NCBI RefSeq assembly: GCF_033115175.1
Contig: NC_084850.1
Location: 15,531,218 to 15,595,217, forward strand
From: Lepus europaeus
Lineage: Eukaryota; Chordata; Mammalia; Lagomorpha; Leporidae
Length of the DNA: 64,000 nucleotides
Reading direction: 5' to 3'
Of this stretch, positions 40,501-50,997 are shown one piece after another. Positions within the stretch are counted from its first letter, which is position 1; each line of letters starts with the position of its first letter. The notes beneath the pieces were generated by a model, which had not been told where the DNA came from, made no database searches, and saw only the letters and a list, made by a program, of their open reading frames with translations. Both the position numbers and the translations under genes were made by a program.

Positions 40501-40559
40501 TGAAAGTCATGAGACATAGAGTCTCTCACTCTGTACCCATACCACCTGTATTACAAGGC

Positions 40560-40770
40560 AGCATGTGTAGGAGTTAAGCACGTAGACTCTAACACTCACA
40601 AGTGGGGATAACCTTGAGTAAGTCACTTAACATGTCTGTGTAGTAGGCTCCTCATTTACAGTTTGGAGATAATAACAGGGCCTATGTCATATGATGGATG
40701 TGTGGGAAAACTACATGGAAAAATGCTTAGAATAGTACCTGGCACAAAGTAGACCCTGTATGACTTTTAT
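40560..40770 (+). repeat. MIR SINE, sense
   Basis: ACCTTGAGTAAGTCACTTAA, TCATTTACAGTTTGGAGATA, CAGGGCCTATGTCATATGAT and AGTACCTGGCACAAAGTAGA are the MIR blocks in order. Confidence 0.85.
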
Positions 40771-40799
40771 CAAGTAATAATGTCATACTTTATCAGTTT

Positions 40800-40960
40800 G
40801 TATTTTACCCCAGTTATACTTGTGAGCTCCTTGAGGACAGGGCCCCTGTCTGGTTTTGCTCCTCACAGATCCCTCAGCAGCTAACATAGTATCTGGAAAA
40901 TAGTAAGGAATTAATGTTCACTGCACAAGTGAATTAATGAACCAACACTACTCAAAAATC
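40800..40960 (+). repeat. L2 LINE 3' end, sense
   Basis: GAGCTCCTTGAGGACAGGGC, CTGTCTGGTTTTGCTCC and a final GAATTAATGAACC region are typical of the last 150 bases of L2. Confidence 0.85.
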
Positions 40961-41360
40961 TTTCTGTATTTGAATATAGTAATTCAAAAATTATGTATGG
41001 TACAAATCTATGTATTTAATAATTACAATAATAGGTCAATAATCATGAACCAGGAAGTTATAGAAGTAATTATTTTTATGAATTTGTTAGATGATAGATA
41101 ATGTAAAGACTTGAAGACATTAGTGACTTATGAAAAAGTGAACATAATTTTAAATTTAATAATGAAGTCATAAACAGAATCCACTTTAGAGTGTAATTTC
41201 CTTGTAAGATCAGAGTCAAATATTATGTTTTCAGTACATTAAGAAGGATGCATATTTGTGGGAGGAATTCTACTTATACTTCTCCAATAATTAAACTCCT
41301 GTGAGCCATCACAGGACATAACCTTTAAGGATGAATATGTGCTATTGAAATCAGTATATG
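40961..41360. other. Intergenic, nothing recognised
   Basis: AT-rich DNA without repeats or genes I can support. Confidence 0.55.
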
Positions 41361-41683
41361 GGGCCGACGCTGTGGTGCAGCGGGTTAAAGCCCCGGCCTG
41401 AAGTGCAGGCATCCCATCTGGGAAACAATTCTAGTCCCTGCTGCTCCACTTGCAATCCAGCTCTCTGCTATGGCCTGGGAAAGCAGTGGAGGATGGCCCA
41501 ATCCTTGGGCCCCTGCATCCATGTGGGAGACCTGGAAGAGGCTCCTGGCTCCTGGCTTTGGATCAGCTCAGCTCCAACCATTGCAGCCATTTCGGGAGTG
41601 AACCAGCAGATGGAAGACCTCTCTTTCTATCTCTACCTCTCTCTGTAAGTCTTTCAAATAAATAAAAATAAACCTTAAAAAAG
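41361..41683 (+). mobile_element. CSINE, sense
   Basis: GGGCCGACGCTGTGGTGCAG head to CAAATAAATAAAAATAAACC tail. Well preserved. Confidence 0.95.
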
Positions 41684-41793
41684 AAATCTAAATATAAATT
41701 TGCTTTGCATTTTAATCAAACAGTACCATTGTTTAACAGGTAAAGCTAGTGTGAACACTTTGGAGGTTTAAAAACATAAACTGAGAATACATA

Positions 41794-42139
41794 TGTTTAA
41801 AGGATTTATTTGAAAAGCAGTTTATTTATTTGAAATGCAGATTTAGAGAGAGGCAGAGAGGCAGAGGCAGAGAGAGAGGGGTCTTTCATCTGCTGGTTCA
41901 ATCCCTAGATGGCCACAATAGCCGGAGCTGCACCAATCTGAAGCCAGCATCCAGGAGCTTCTTCCAGGTCTCCCATGTGAGTGCAGAGGCCCAAAGAATT
42001 GGGCCATCTTCTACTGCTTTCCCATGCCATAGCAGAGAGCTGGATTGGAAGTGGAGCAGCTGGGTCTCGATCCGGGGCCCATATGGGATGCCGGCACTGC
42101 AGGCAGTGGCTTTATCTGCTATGCCATAGTGCCAGCCCT
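41794..42139 (-). mobile_element. CSINE, antisense
   Basis: Tail TTTATTTATTTGAAATGCAG (partly duplicated at its start), body, and head CTATGCCATAGTGCCAGCCC. Duplication GAATACATAT at 41784-41793 and 42140-42149. Confidence 0.95.
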
Positions 42140-42398
42140 GAATACATATTAAATAACAAAAAATAGGCAGGAAAAATTACTTCTACCATTTGTCAATATT
42201 TCTGGAATCTTTGGAAATGTCTTTTCTCGACATTTAATTTATCTGCTCTATTAGATAACGTTGTAAGTCTAAAAGGATGACAGATTTTAATCTTGTTTTC
42301 TTTCCATGCCTTAAAGTTGGCTTATATATAAAGTTTGAATAGATACTTAACTTTCTTGTCAATCACTGATGTATCATCAAAGAATATGTATAACTTTA

Positions 42399-42710
42399 GG
42401 GCTGGCGCCGTGGCTCACTTGGTTAATCCTCCGCCTGCGGTGCCGGCATCCCATATGGACACCAGGTTTTAGTCCTGGTTGCTCCTCTTCCAGTCCAGCT
42501 CTCTGCTGTGGCCCTGGAAGGCAGTGGAGGATGGCCCAAGTGCTTGGGCCCCTGCACCCACATGGGAGACCAGGAGGAAGCACCTGGCTACTGGCTTCGG
42601 ATATGTGTAGTTCCGGCCATAGCGGCCATTTGGGGGGGTGAACCAACGGAAGGAAGACCTTTCTCTCTGTCTCTCTCTCTCTCACTGTCTAACTCTGTCA
42701 AATAAAAAAA
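42399..42710 (+). mobile_element. CSINE, sense
   Basis: Head GGGCTGGCGCCGTGGCTCAC, tail CAAATAAAAAAAA, and a perfect 19-base duplication AAGAATATGTATAACTTTA at 42380-42398 and 42711-42729. It shares the head type of the young subfamily but lacks the extra B-box-like segment. Confidence 0.97.
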
Positions 42711-42729
42711 AAGAATATGTATAACTTTA

Positions 42730-43242
42730 TGTTCACTGATGGCATATTTAACATTTTCCCCCAAAGGCCCTACTTTGGATTATGAGAAATCTTCTGACTA
42801 CTTAATTGAAAAAATCATCTAGTCCAATATTTAGATTTCAGTGTTGTAGTTTTTATTTTTTTCCTTGATTACCCTTGTTGTATTTAGAATGCAATTTTTT
42901 TCTATTTGGGGTTTTTGACAATAGAGGTATGAAAGAACAAATTGTGTAATTTAGTCTGTTAACCTTATTTCAATGTAGTCTGTTTACCTTATTTCAACAT
43001 TAGTTTAATACCAAAAGCTTAGACATGTCTTGCTTCACACTTATTAAAAAAGATATTTTCAGTGGGAAATGAGTATGCTTTAACACTTAGTAAAAGTAAA
43101 ATTTCAAAATTATGAACTGTGATAAAATGTCTAGAAAATGGCTTAATATTACCCATGGTTGCCACTGAATAATCCAATTAAGGCTGGGTTTTGTTTTTGT
43201 TTTTGTTTTTGCTTCCCCATTGTTTGCAAAGCTTTCACAATA
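42730..43242. other. Intergenic, nothing recognised
   Basis: T-rich, unique-looking DNA. A GTTTTT repeat occurs near 43190-43210. Confidence 0.55.
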
Positions 43243-43254
43243 AGCATATGTTAA

Positions 43255-43599
43255 TCTTTTTTTAAAGATGTATTTATTTGTTTGAAAGGCAGTTACAGAG
43301 ATGCTGAGATGGGGAGGGGGGGAGGGAGAGAGGGAGAGAGAAAGAATCGTTCCTCTGCTGGTTCACTCCCCAGATGGCCTCATCGACTGGGGTTGGGTCA
43401 GGCCAAAGCCAGGAGCCAGGAGTTACTTACAGGTCTTCCAAGGGGGTGCAGGGGTGCTTGGACCATTTTCCCCTGCTTTTCCATGTGCATTAGCAGGGGG
43501 CTGGATTGGAAGCAGAGCAGCTGGGACTCAAACCAGCGCCCAGGAGGGATGCCAGCACAGCAGGAAGTGGCTTTAGCCACTATGCCGCAGTGCTGGCAC
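43255..43599 (-). mobile_element. CSINE, antisense
   Basis: AAGATGTATTTATTTGTTTG tail and G-rich run to CTATGCCGCAGTGCTGGCAC head. Duplication AAGCATATGTTA at 43243-43254 and 43600-43611. Confidence 0.95.
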
Positions 43600-43611
43600 C
43601 AAGCATATGTT

Positions 43612-44600
43612 ACTTTTAAAGTAAAAATAACACATAAATCAAACAGTTATTCTAAAGAATAAAAGTATAATGAACAGTTTATTGCTCCCATGTCCTAGTT
43701 GGAGCTTTAATCTGAAGTCCTGTTGGAGCTGTGTCAGTGAACGCTTTTTAGTTGAATACTGAAATGTACATTTTTGGTCCATCAAAGCATCTCTTTTGTG
43801 TGAATCATGATGCAAGTGAAATGTGGTGCAGAATACCAGGGCTCTGATACTTCTGCTCATTTACAATTTCATTTTCAGATGTGGCAAGCTGGTGTGATGG
43901 AGTAACTGAGGGCTGCATGACTGCACATTAAAGTAACACTAATTCCCAGGGTGCTTTCCGAGTGAGAGCTCTCTCAAATGTCTTTTAGCATCCATCTTCT
44001 CTCTTCTCTTCTACCTACTAACTTCTCCTGCATGGTGATCAGTGGGGCCATACTCTGTGCCTAGTGTGGAGAATATGATGGCAGTGAATTATCACAGACA
44101 GTTGGAGAAAATAACAGAAATTAAAATGCACAATCTTAGATACACCTGAAGAATATTCATCAGATGACAAATGAATGAACAACTTTGCTCTCCTAGCACA
44201 AGAAACAAACGAAAAAGCAAACAAAACACATAAAAATAAATTATTCATACTGAAAATTTCTGACATCATATTGTAAGAATAGTTCAAAAATGATAATTTT
44301 AGAAATAAGTTGCATTTCAGAAAAAAATCCACTTTAGTAAGTCTGAGGCTTTGCTAAATTCAATAAAATTTTTTATTTGCTTCTTACTAGAAAGATGATG
44401 CCAAATCAAGCAACACCAAAAAAATATGAACAAGAAAATAACTTAACATCCCAGCCCCTCTCCCAAGGTGGCCATATTCTTTGTAATATTTTTCCGTGTT
44501 TATGTGTGTATATATTCTTTCCTCTGTGTCAATTTACCATAAGGTATATAATATTTTTGTGTTGTGCAAGAACTTTTATTATGTTTTCAGTCAATGCAAG
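43612..44600. other. Intergenic, nothing recognised
   Basis: Unique-looking DNA. Short open frames show no recognisable protein. Confidence 0.55.
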
Positions 44601-44970
44601 TATTCAGAGAGCAACAGATTGTGCAGTTTTAGATATGGTAGTGATAGAAGTTCTCTCTGACCAGGGGACATTTGAGCACAGAACTGTGAGAGGGAGCCAT
44701 TCAAATATATGGATAAAGTGGCATCCAGGCCATGTGAACAGCAAATGTACAGACCCTGAGATAGAAGCTTACATGGCATGTTGGAGGAGAATTGAATAAC
44801 CAGAATGGAGGGAAAGTGATAGCAGTTAAAAATTGTGAAGTAGGGAAGGATGAAATCATGCAGTATCTTGTAGGCCATGGAAAGGGTGTTGGATTTGATT
44901 CTGAATGCCAATGGAACTCGGAGTACTACCAACAGAGGAATGACATGACCTGACTTAAGCTTGAAAAGGA
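44601..44970 (-). repeat. L2-type LINE fragment, antisense
   Basis: GGACATTTGAGCACAGAAC, GTGAACAGCAAATGTACAGA, TGTAGGCCATGGAAAGGGTG and GGAATGACATGACCTGACTT are in the order seen in reverse-complemented L2-like repeats. A chance frame of 140 codons overlapping it is not a gene. Confidence 0.6.
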
Positions 44971-45112
44971 TGACTTCAGTCTATTTTAAAATGTATAATT
45001 TCTTATTATCAATTGTATATTTCCATTTTCAAATATAAAGATAGTATAGAAAAATACAAAGAACCAAAAAGGGGTAATAGTATTTTAATAAGGTTTTAGG
45101 GATATACATATG

Positions 45113-45590
45113 AGAGAACTTTAACAAAAAGTTTATGGAAAATAGAATTAAAGGCAAGCTTGGTCCGGTACTGTGGCGTAGCAGGTTAAGCATCTGCCTG
45201 CGGCGCCGGCATCCCATATGGGCACCATATCAAGTCCCAGCTGCTCCACTTCTGATCCAGCTCTCTGCTGTGGCCATTCTATGGGAAAGCAGTGGTAGAT
45301 TGTCCAAGTCCTTGGGCCCCTGCTCCCACATGGGAGACCTGGAAGAAGCTCCTGGCTCCTGGCTTCAGATTGGCCTCACTCTGGCCATTGCATCCATTTG
45401 GGGAGTGAACCAGTGGATGGGAGACTTCTCTCTCTGTCTCTCTGTCTGTAACTCTGCCTCTCAAGTCAATAAATAGGATCCTCAAAAAAAGGGCAAGTTT
45501 ATTTTGGTGCAAATTTTTTAAATCCATTCATAGTATTTTCATAATTAGCATTTTCACAAACTTTTAAGAAGTCACTCATATGCAGGGATT
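45113..45590. mobile_element. Short inverted-repeat element split by a CSINE
   Basis: AACAAAAAGTTTATGGAAAA at about 45123 and CAAACTTTTAAGAAGTCACT at about 45556 are the imperfect ends. TTTATTTTGGTGCAAATTTT is the same interior seen at 58740. The CSINE 45160-45488 has inserted in the left half. Confidence 0.55.
45160..45488 (+). mobile_element. CSINE, sense
   Basis: CTTGGTCCGGTACTGTGGCG head to CAAGTCAATAAATAGGATCC tail. Nearby repeats AAGGCAAGCTT and AAGGGCAAGTTT look like a worn target duplication. Confidence 0.93.
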
Positions 45591-45627
45591 TGAAGAATTT
45601 TTTGCACTAAAATGACACTTTTCAAAA

Positions 45628-45869
45628 GTTAGTTATTTATTTGAAAGGCAGAGTGACACAGAGATCTATTTGTTGGTTCACTCTCAAAATGCCCACAATA
45701 GCGAAGTATGGGATAGGCCAAAGCCAGAAGCCAGGAATGCAAATACATGGGCTATTATATGCTGCCCTCCAGGTGCTCTATTGGGAAGCCAGATTGGAAG
45801 GAGAGGCGGGACTTCATTCTAGGAGTCCCAAGCAATGGCTTCACCCACTGTGCCACAATGCCCACCCCC
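45628..45869 (-). mobile_element. CSINE, antisense, internally shortened
   Basis: TTATTTATTTGAAAGGCAGA tail and CTGTGCCACAATGCCCACCC head, with about 80 bases of the middle missing. Confidence 0.85.
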
Positions 45870-45884
45870 AAAATATACTTTAAA

Positions 45885-46483
45885 AATTTATTTATTTGTT
45901 TGAAAGGTAGAAACTAGTACAACCATTATGTATGACAGTGTGGAGATTCCTCAGAAATCTGAAAATAGATCTACCATATGACCCAGCCATCCCACTCCTG
46001 GGAATTTACTCAAATTTACCAAATGAAATGAAATCAGCAAATGAAGGAGTTATCTGTATCCCCATGTTTACAGCAACACAATTCACAATAGCTAACATAT
46101 GAAATCAACCCAGATGTCCATCAGTTGATGACTAGATAAAGGAACTGTGGTGTATATACAAATTGGAATACTACTCAGCCATAAAAAGAGTGAAATCCTG
46201 TCTTTTGCAGCGAAATGGATGCAATTGGAGACTATTATGCTTAGTGAAATAAGCCAGTCTCAAAAAGACAAATATATGTTTTCTCTGATTTTTGGTAACT
46301 AATATATAGAGAACCAAAATAGTAATGTGTATGAGTGAAATTGACATCTTGAGATATGATTATTGTTTACAGCCCTTGTCTATACTTCTGAGGAACAGTG
46401 GTCTTTCTACTTACTACTTGCTGAATTCTTTTTTTAGTAGAGTATCAAGCTTGGAATTATAAAGTAAATTGAAAGTACGTCAT
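45885..46483 (+). mobile_element. L1 ORF2 end and 3' UTR fragment, sense
   Basis: Begins after a scrap of CSINE tail (45885-45907). GTGTGGAGATTCCTCAGAAA, CATATGACCCAGCCATCCCA, CCTGGGAATTTACTC and GCGAAATGGATGCAATTGGA are typical of ORF2 near its end. It is interrupted at 46483 by the younger unit 46484-48100 and resumes at 48114. Confidence 0.88.
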
Positions 46484-48100
46484 ATGCACAATTTAATCTT
46501 TAGACCTTATAAAAGAGATGGCTAACATTTTTCTGTAATAGCATAGCCAAAATAAGAACTTAAATAATAATCTCATAGCTAGATTCACTTCGCCATCAGC
46601 AAAGTATACAGTAAGTAGAAAAAACCTCCCTTTCAGACCAAAGGGAAAGAAAGTTTTAAAGTGAGAATATAATTTTCCTCATGGGCATTGTCTACCTTAG
46701 AAAAACTACTACAGAACATGCCTGTGACTATAGACTTGTAGTTCAGGCCACCGAAGATTAGAGATGGGACACGGGCACTCCCTTGACTTGCATCCGCTGG
46801 CCTGCTTTAACACAAACCAGGAGGAAAAGAAAGCTAGGCATCAGAAGCAATGGGTGGCAGGCCTATTAATGGCTGATCTGTACAGTGGTCTGCCCACAAG
46901 GAGACCCAACAGGCCAGTCCACTGCAGTGGCTTTCAATGTGGTAAGCCTGGGCTTCAGCAGAAGTCAGCTTGTGAAGAGCCCTGGCAGCTCTGCCAAGAG
47001 TTGGATCACTGGAAATGGACCTGGCCTGGAGTCGAAGGATGCCCAGGTCAGAGCCACAGATCTTATTGGCTCTAAGCTGAAAAGCTCTTCACTCAGCCCA
47101 ACTTCCAAAGTGACCACTGCAGCTGAGGGGATGGTCAAGTAGGGTCAGCAACATTGCAGGCACAACTGTAAATTTCTTGTTAGAGATGCCCCCTGCCTTT
47201 ACCTGGCCAGCTCTCCTCCTAGGCCAGCCAAGTAATGAAAGTCAACAGAGTGCCTTCCCCTAGGAGGTTCACACCTCCCTTAGGATATACCCCATGTGAA
47301 CAGATAGATAGGTCTGGGCCTCTTAACTTACAAGGCCTAAAGCCCACCAGATTATTATCAAGCCCCTTCTGTGAGGTTCTATTTGCCTCTCAATCAGAAA
47401 ACTTAATTGTAGCTTAGACAGCACCTTTCTTAGCTCCTCTAATAATGACTCTGTCCTTTGTTCTAAGCCCTGTCTAGCGTACTTGGGCCTCATTCCTTTG
47501 TAATCATAACCTTTACTCTACCACCAATGGCTCTACTCCCAACCTGTGTGTACTGATGGTCCTCTTCCCCACTTAATGCTGTATAATTGTTCAAACCTGG
47601 TAAATGCCACTCTTAGGATCATTGGTTACTATCCTCACTCTGTCTTTTATGACCTTGTCTAAATATGATCAGAGTCGGAAAACTTGGAAGGCTTCCATAG
47701 CCTTGGCAACTCATGATGACAGCCTAGGGTGGTTACTGGCACCATAAACTAGAGTGTCAATTTGTTGGGTCAACAACAGGAGCCACTGTGCACTTGCTCC
47801 TCATGTGGGATCTCTGTCCTTAATGTGCTGTACATTTTGATGTAATGCTATAAGTAGTACTCAAACAGTATGTTTCACTTTGTGTGTCTATGTGGGTGCA
47901 AACTGTTGAAATCTTTATACTAAATTGATCTTCTGTATATAAAGAGAATTGAAAATGAATCTTGATGCAAATGGAAGGGGAAAGGGAGCGGGAGAGGGGA
48001 GGGTTGCGGGTGGGAGGGAAGTTATGGGAGGGGGAAGCCATTGTAATCCATAAGCTGTACACTGGAAATTTATATTCATTAAATAAAAATTAAAAAAAAA
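46484..48100 (+). mobile_element. Retrotransposed L1-tailed chimeric unit, copy 1
   Basis: A single insertion with perfect duplication GAAAGTACGTCAT (46471-46483 and 48101-48113) and a 3' A-rich tail, so it moved by L1-type target-primed reverse transcription. From 47651 (GACCTTGTCTAAAT) to the end it is rabbit L1 3' UTR and aligns with 33022-33472. Upstream of that point it is unrelated to any L1 3' UTR in the window. At 46920-47030 the conceptual translation shows two cysteine/histidine clusters spaced like retroviral nucleocapsid zinc knuckles, some ligands substituted. At 47235-47417 is a 60-codon frame containing PSPRRFTPPLGY. A second copy begins at 63269. Confidence 0.8.
46764..47140 (+). 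pseudogene. Possible retroviral gag/protease-derived remnant within the chimeric unit
   Basis: A frame from 46764 carries CSGFQCGKPGLQQKSAC and then WQLCQELDHWKWTWP, two adjacent clusters with the Cys-x2-Cys-x4-His-like spacing of retroviral nucleocapsid. Several metal-ligand positions are substituted. The frame shifts after about 47060. The following SPTSKVTTAAEGMVK could correspond to the start of a retroviral protease region, but this is weaker. The reading is mine from the motif layout only. An alternative is chance similarity in a non-coding L1 family 3' UTR. Confidence 0.4.
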
Positions 48101-48113
48101 GAAAGTACGTCAT

Positions 48114-48260
48114 AATAAAAATTAAAAGAAAACTAAGAAAGGAAGGAGGGGGGAGAAACGATTGGGAAGTATCACTATATTTTTAAAACTATATATATGA
48201 AATACATGAAATCTGTTCCCTTTATATAAATAAATGCATTTAAAAAAATGTTTTGAAAAG
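48114..48260 (+). mobile_element. L1 3' end (continuation of the 45.9 kb fragment)
   Basis: GAAAACTAAGAAAGGAAGGA to CTTTATATAAATAAATGCA is the purine-rich 3' UTR and end of the L1 that was split by the 46484-48100 insertion. Confidence 0.8.
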
Positions 48261-48472
48261 CAAAGGAAGCAATCAACAAAGTGAAAAGATAACCTATGGA
48301 ATGGGAGAGAATATTTACAAACAATACATTCAAAATATGTAAGGAACTCAAACAATTCAAGGGAAAAAATTTAAATGACACAATTTTAAAATAGGCAAAA
48401 GACCTGAATAAACATTTATCAAAATCATTCATACAAACTGTTAGCAAGTTTATGAAAAAAATATTTGGCAGG

Positions 48473-48805
48473 CGCCGCGGCTCACTTGGCTAATCCTCTG
48501 CCTTGCAGCGCCGGTACCCCAGATTCTAGTCCCGGTCGGGGCACCGGATTCTGTCCCGGTTGCACCTCTTCCAGGCCAGCTCTCTGCTGTGGCCAGGGAG
48601 TGCAGTGGAGGATGGCCCAAGTGCTTGGGCCCTGCACCCGCATGGGAGACCAGGAGAAGCACCTGGCTCCTGCCTTCAGATCAGCACAATGGGCCGGCTG
48701 CAGCGCTGGCTGCGGCGGCCATTGGAGGGTGAACCAACGGCAAAGGAAGACCTTTCTCTCTCTCTCTCTCTCTCTCACTGTCCACTCTGCCTGTTAAAAA
48801 AAAAA
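48473..48805 (+). mobile_element. CSINE, sense, young subfamily
   Basis: GGCAGGCGCCGCGGCTCACT head, duplicated B-box-like segment at about 48525-48565, poly-A tail. GAAAAAAATATTT on the left resembles GAAAAAATATTC on the right. Confidence 0.95.
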
Positions 48806-48826
48806 AGAAAAAGAAAAAATATTCAG

Positions 48827-49083
48827 GGCCGACGCTGTGGCACAGTGGGTTAAAGCCCTGGCCTGAAGCGCTGACATGCCACATGGGTGCCAGTTTTAAT
48901 CCAGGCTGCTCCTCTTCCGATCCAGCTCTCTGCTATGGCCTGGGGAAGCAGTAGAAGATGACCCAAGTCCTTGGGCCCCTGCACACACATGGGAGACCTG
49001 GAGGAAGCTCCTGGCTCCTGGCTTCAGATTGGCGCAGCTCCGGCTATTGCGGCCATCTGGGGAGAGAACCACCGGATAGAAGA

Positions 49084-49114
<31 letters not shown>

Positions 49115-49548
49115 TTTTTTTTTTTGTTTGACAGCCTGAGTGGACAGTGAGAGAGAGAGAGACAGAAAGAGACAGAGACAAAGGTCTTCCTTTGCCGTTG
49201 GTTCACCCTCCAATGGCCGCCGCGGTCAGCGCGCTGTGGCCGGTGCACCACACTGATCCAAATGCAGGAGCCAGGTTCTTCTCCTGGTCTCCCATGTGGG
49301 TGCAGGGCCCAAGGACTTGGGCCATTCTCCACTGCACTCCCGAGCCACAGCAGAGAGCTGGCCTGGAAGAGGGGCAACTGGGACAGAATCCGGCACCCTG
49401 ACCGTGACTAGAACCTGGGGTACCGGCGCCGCAAGGCGGAGGATTAGCCTAATGAGCCGTGGCGCCGGCCCATCTCTCTCTCTTTCTCTACCTCACTCTG
49501 TAACTCTGTCTTTCAAATAAATAAAAATAAATCCTTTTTAAAAAAGAA
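48827..49548 (+). mobile_element. CSINE, sense, interrupted by another CSINE
   Basis: GGGCCGACGCTGTGGCACAG head at 48827 to the CT run at about 49113. It resumes at about 49470 with CTCTCTCTTTCTCTACCTCA and ends in AAATAAATAAAAATAAATCC. AAATATTCAG at 48818-48827 recurs after the tail at about 49550. Confidence 0.94.
49114..49470 (-). mobile_element. CSINE, antisense, inside another CSINE
   Basis: Poly-T then GTTTGACAGCCTGAGTGGAC, body, and head CCTAATGAGCCGTGGCGCCG GCCC at about 49450-49470. It is a young-type copy that landed in the CT run of the host SINE. Confidence 0.96.
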
Positions 49549-49828
49549 AGAAATATTCAGAATCAGTAAACATTAGGGAAATGAGAATAAAAATCACACT
49601 TGTTAGAATGGCTATTATCAAAAAAAGACAAAAGTTAACAAGTGTTGGTGACAGTTTGGAGAAAAGGGAAAAACCTTACATACTATTAGGGAAGTAAATT
49701 AGTGCAGCCATTATTAAAAACAGCATGGAGATTCTTCAAAAATTAAAAATAGGATAACAATATGATCCAGCAATTCCACTACTGGATATATAGCCAAGAG
49801 AAATGAAATCAATATATCAAATAAACTT

Positions 49829-50093
49829 CTGGAGGCAGGCATTTGACACAGTAGCTGAGATGCCACTTTGGGACCTCTGCATTCCACATTGGAGTGCCAG
49901 GTTCAAGTCTCAGCTCCACTTTGGATTCCAGCTTCCTGCTGATGTGTATCCTAGTATGCGGTAGATGAAGGTTGGCTTGGGTCCCTGCAACCCACATGGG
50001 AGGACTACATTGGGTTCTGGGTTCCTGGTTTCAGCCTGGACTGGCCCCAACTGTTGTGAGCATTTAGGGGAGTGAACCATTAGATGGAAGATG

Positions 50094-50132
<39 letters not shown>

Positions 50133-50163
50133 CACATAAATAAAATTTTTAAAAATCTTTAAA
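49829..50163 (+). mobile_element. CSINE, sense, old
   Basis: GGAGGCAGGCATTTGACACA head, CCCACATGGGAGGACTACAT body, and a CT run of about thirteen units at 50099-50126. Confidence 0.9.
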
Positions 50164-50178
50164 ATAGAGGCAAAAATT

Positions 50179-50490
50179 CTTTTAAAATATTTATTTATTT
50201 GAAAGACAGAATGACAAGGATAGAGATCTTCCATCCACTGGTTCACTCCCCAAATGGAAAATGGATGCAATTGTCAGGGTTTGTCAAGGCTGAAGCCAGG
50301 AGCCAGAAACTCCATCCAGGTATCCCATACAGGTAACAGGGGCCCAAGCAATTGGGTCATCTTCCACTTTCAGGCACATTAGCAGGAAGTGGTGTAGGAA
50401 GCAGAGCAGCCAGGACTTGAACCAGCACTCCGATATGGGATGCCAGTTTATCACTCAACAGCTTAACAGGCTGTGCCAAAAATGCTAGAC
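50179..50490 (-). mobile_element. CSINE, antisense, old
   Basis: TATTTATTTATTTGAAAGAC tail to CAGGCTGTGCCAAAAATGCT head. Confidence 0.9.
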
Positions 50491-50771
50491 TCAGCACAAA
50501 ATTTCAATTAGAGAGGAGGATAAGTTCAGGAGATCTGTTGTACATCATGGTGACTATAATTAATAACACTGTATTGTAAACTTGAAAATTGCTGACAGTA
50601 AATTTTATGTTTGCACCCCATGCAGAAAAAAATACACATGTGAGAAAGGATATGTCAATTAGCTTTATTTAGCAATTGCATGTATATAGATAGATACATA
50701 CATACACACATATAAACAGCACCTTGTATATCATAAATATATACAATTGTTATTTGTCAATTTTAATTTTT

Positions 50772-50997
50772 AAGTTATCCTTTTCATCTATTTGAAAGAT
50801 ACAAAGAGAGAGCAAGTGAGTGCACCCAGAACACCATCTGTCTCTCCCATAAAGATGGTAGGGGACCAAGCACTTGATCCATCATCTGCTGCTTCCCATG
50901 GTGTATTAATAGGAATCTGGATTGGAATTGGCACTCCAGCATGGTATATGAGAATCCCAAGCAGTGGCTTAACTTGCTGTACCATGATCCCCACCCA
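50772..50997 (-). mobile_element. CSINE remnant, antisense, internally deleted
   Basis: CATCTATTTGAAAGATACAA tail, ACCAAGCACTTGATCCATCA, AGCAGTGGCTTAACTTGCTG and CCATGATCCCCACCC head. Confidence 0.8.

Larger units (their letters stand above)
48261..50770 (+). mobile_element. Older L1, ORF2 end to 3' end, split by CSINEs
   Basis: L1 blocks at 48261-48470 (AAAAGATAACCTATGGAATG, ORF2), 49556-49827 (GAATGGCTATTATCAAAAAA and AGCAATTCCACTACTGGATA, ORF2 end) and 50491-50770 (AGTTCAGGAGATCTGTTGTA and ATATACAATTGTTATTTGTC, the 3' end of old mammalian L1s). CSINEs at 48473, 48827, 49114, 49829 and 50179 lie between. Confidence 0.85.

Noticed and set aside
44377-44799. A 140-codon open frame on the + strand
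   Set aside because: Its second half is an antisense L2-type repeat and its first half has no recognisable protein signature.
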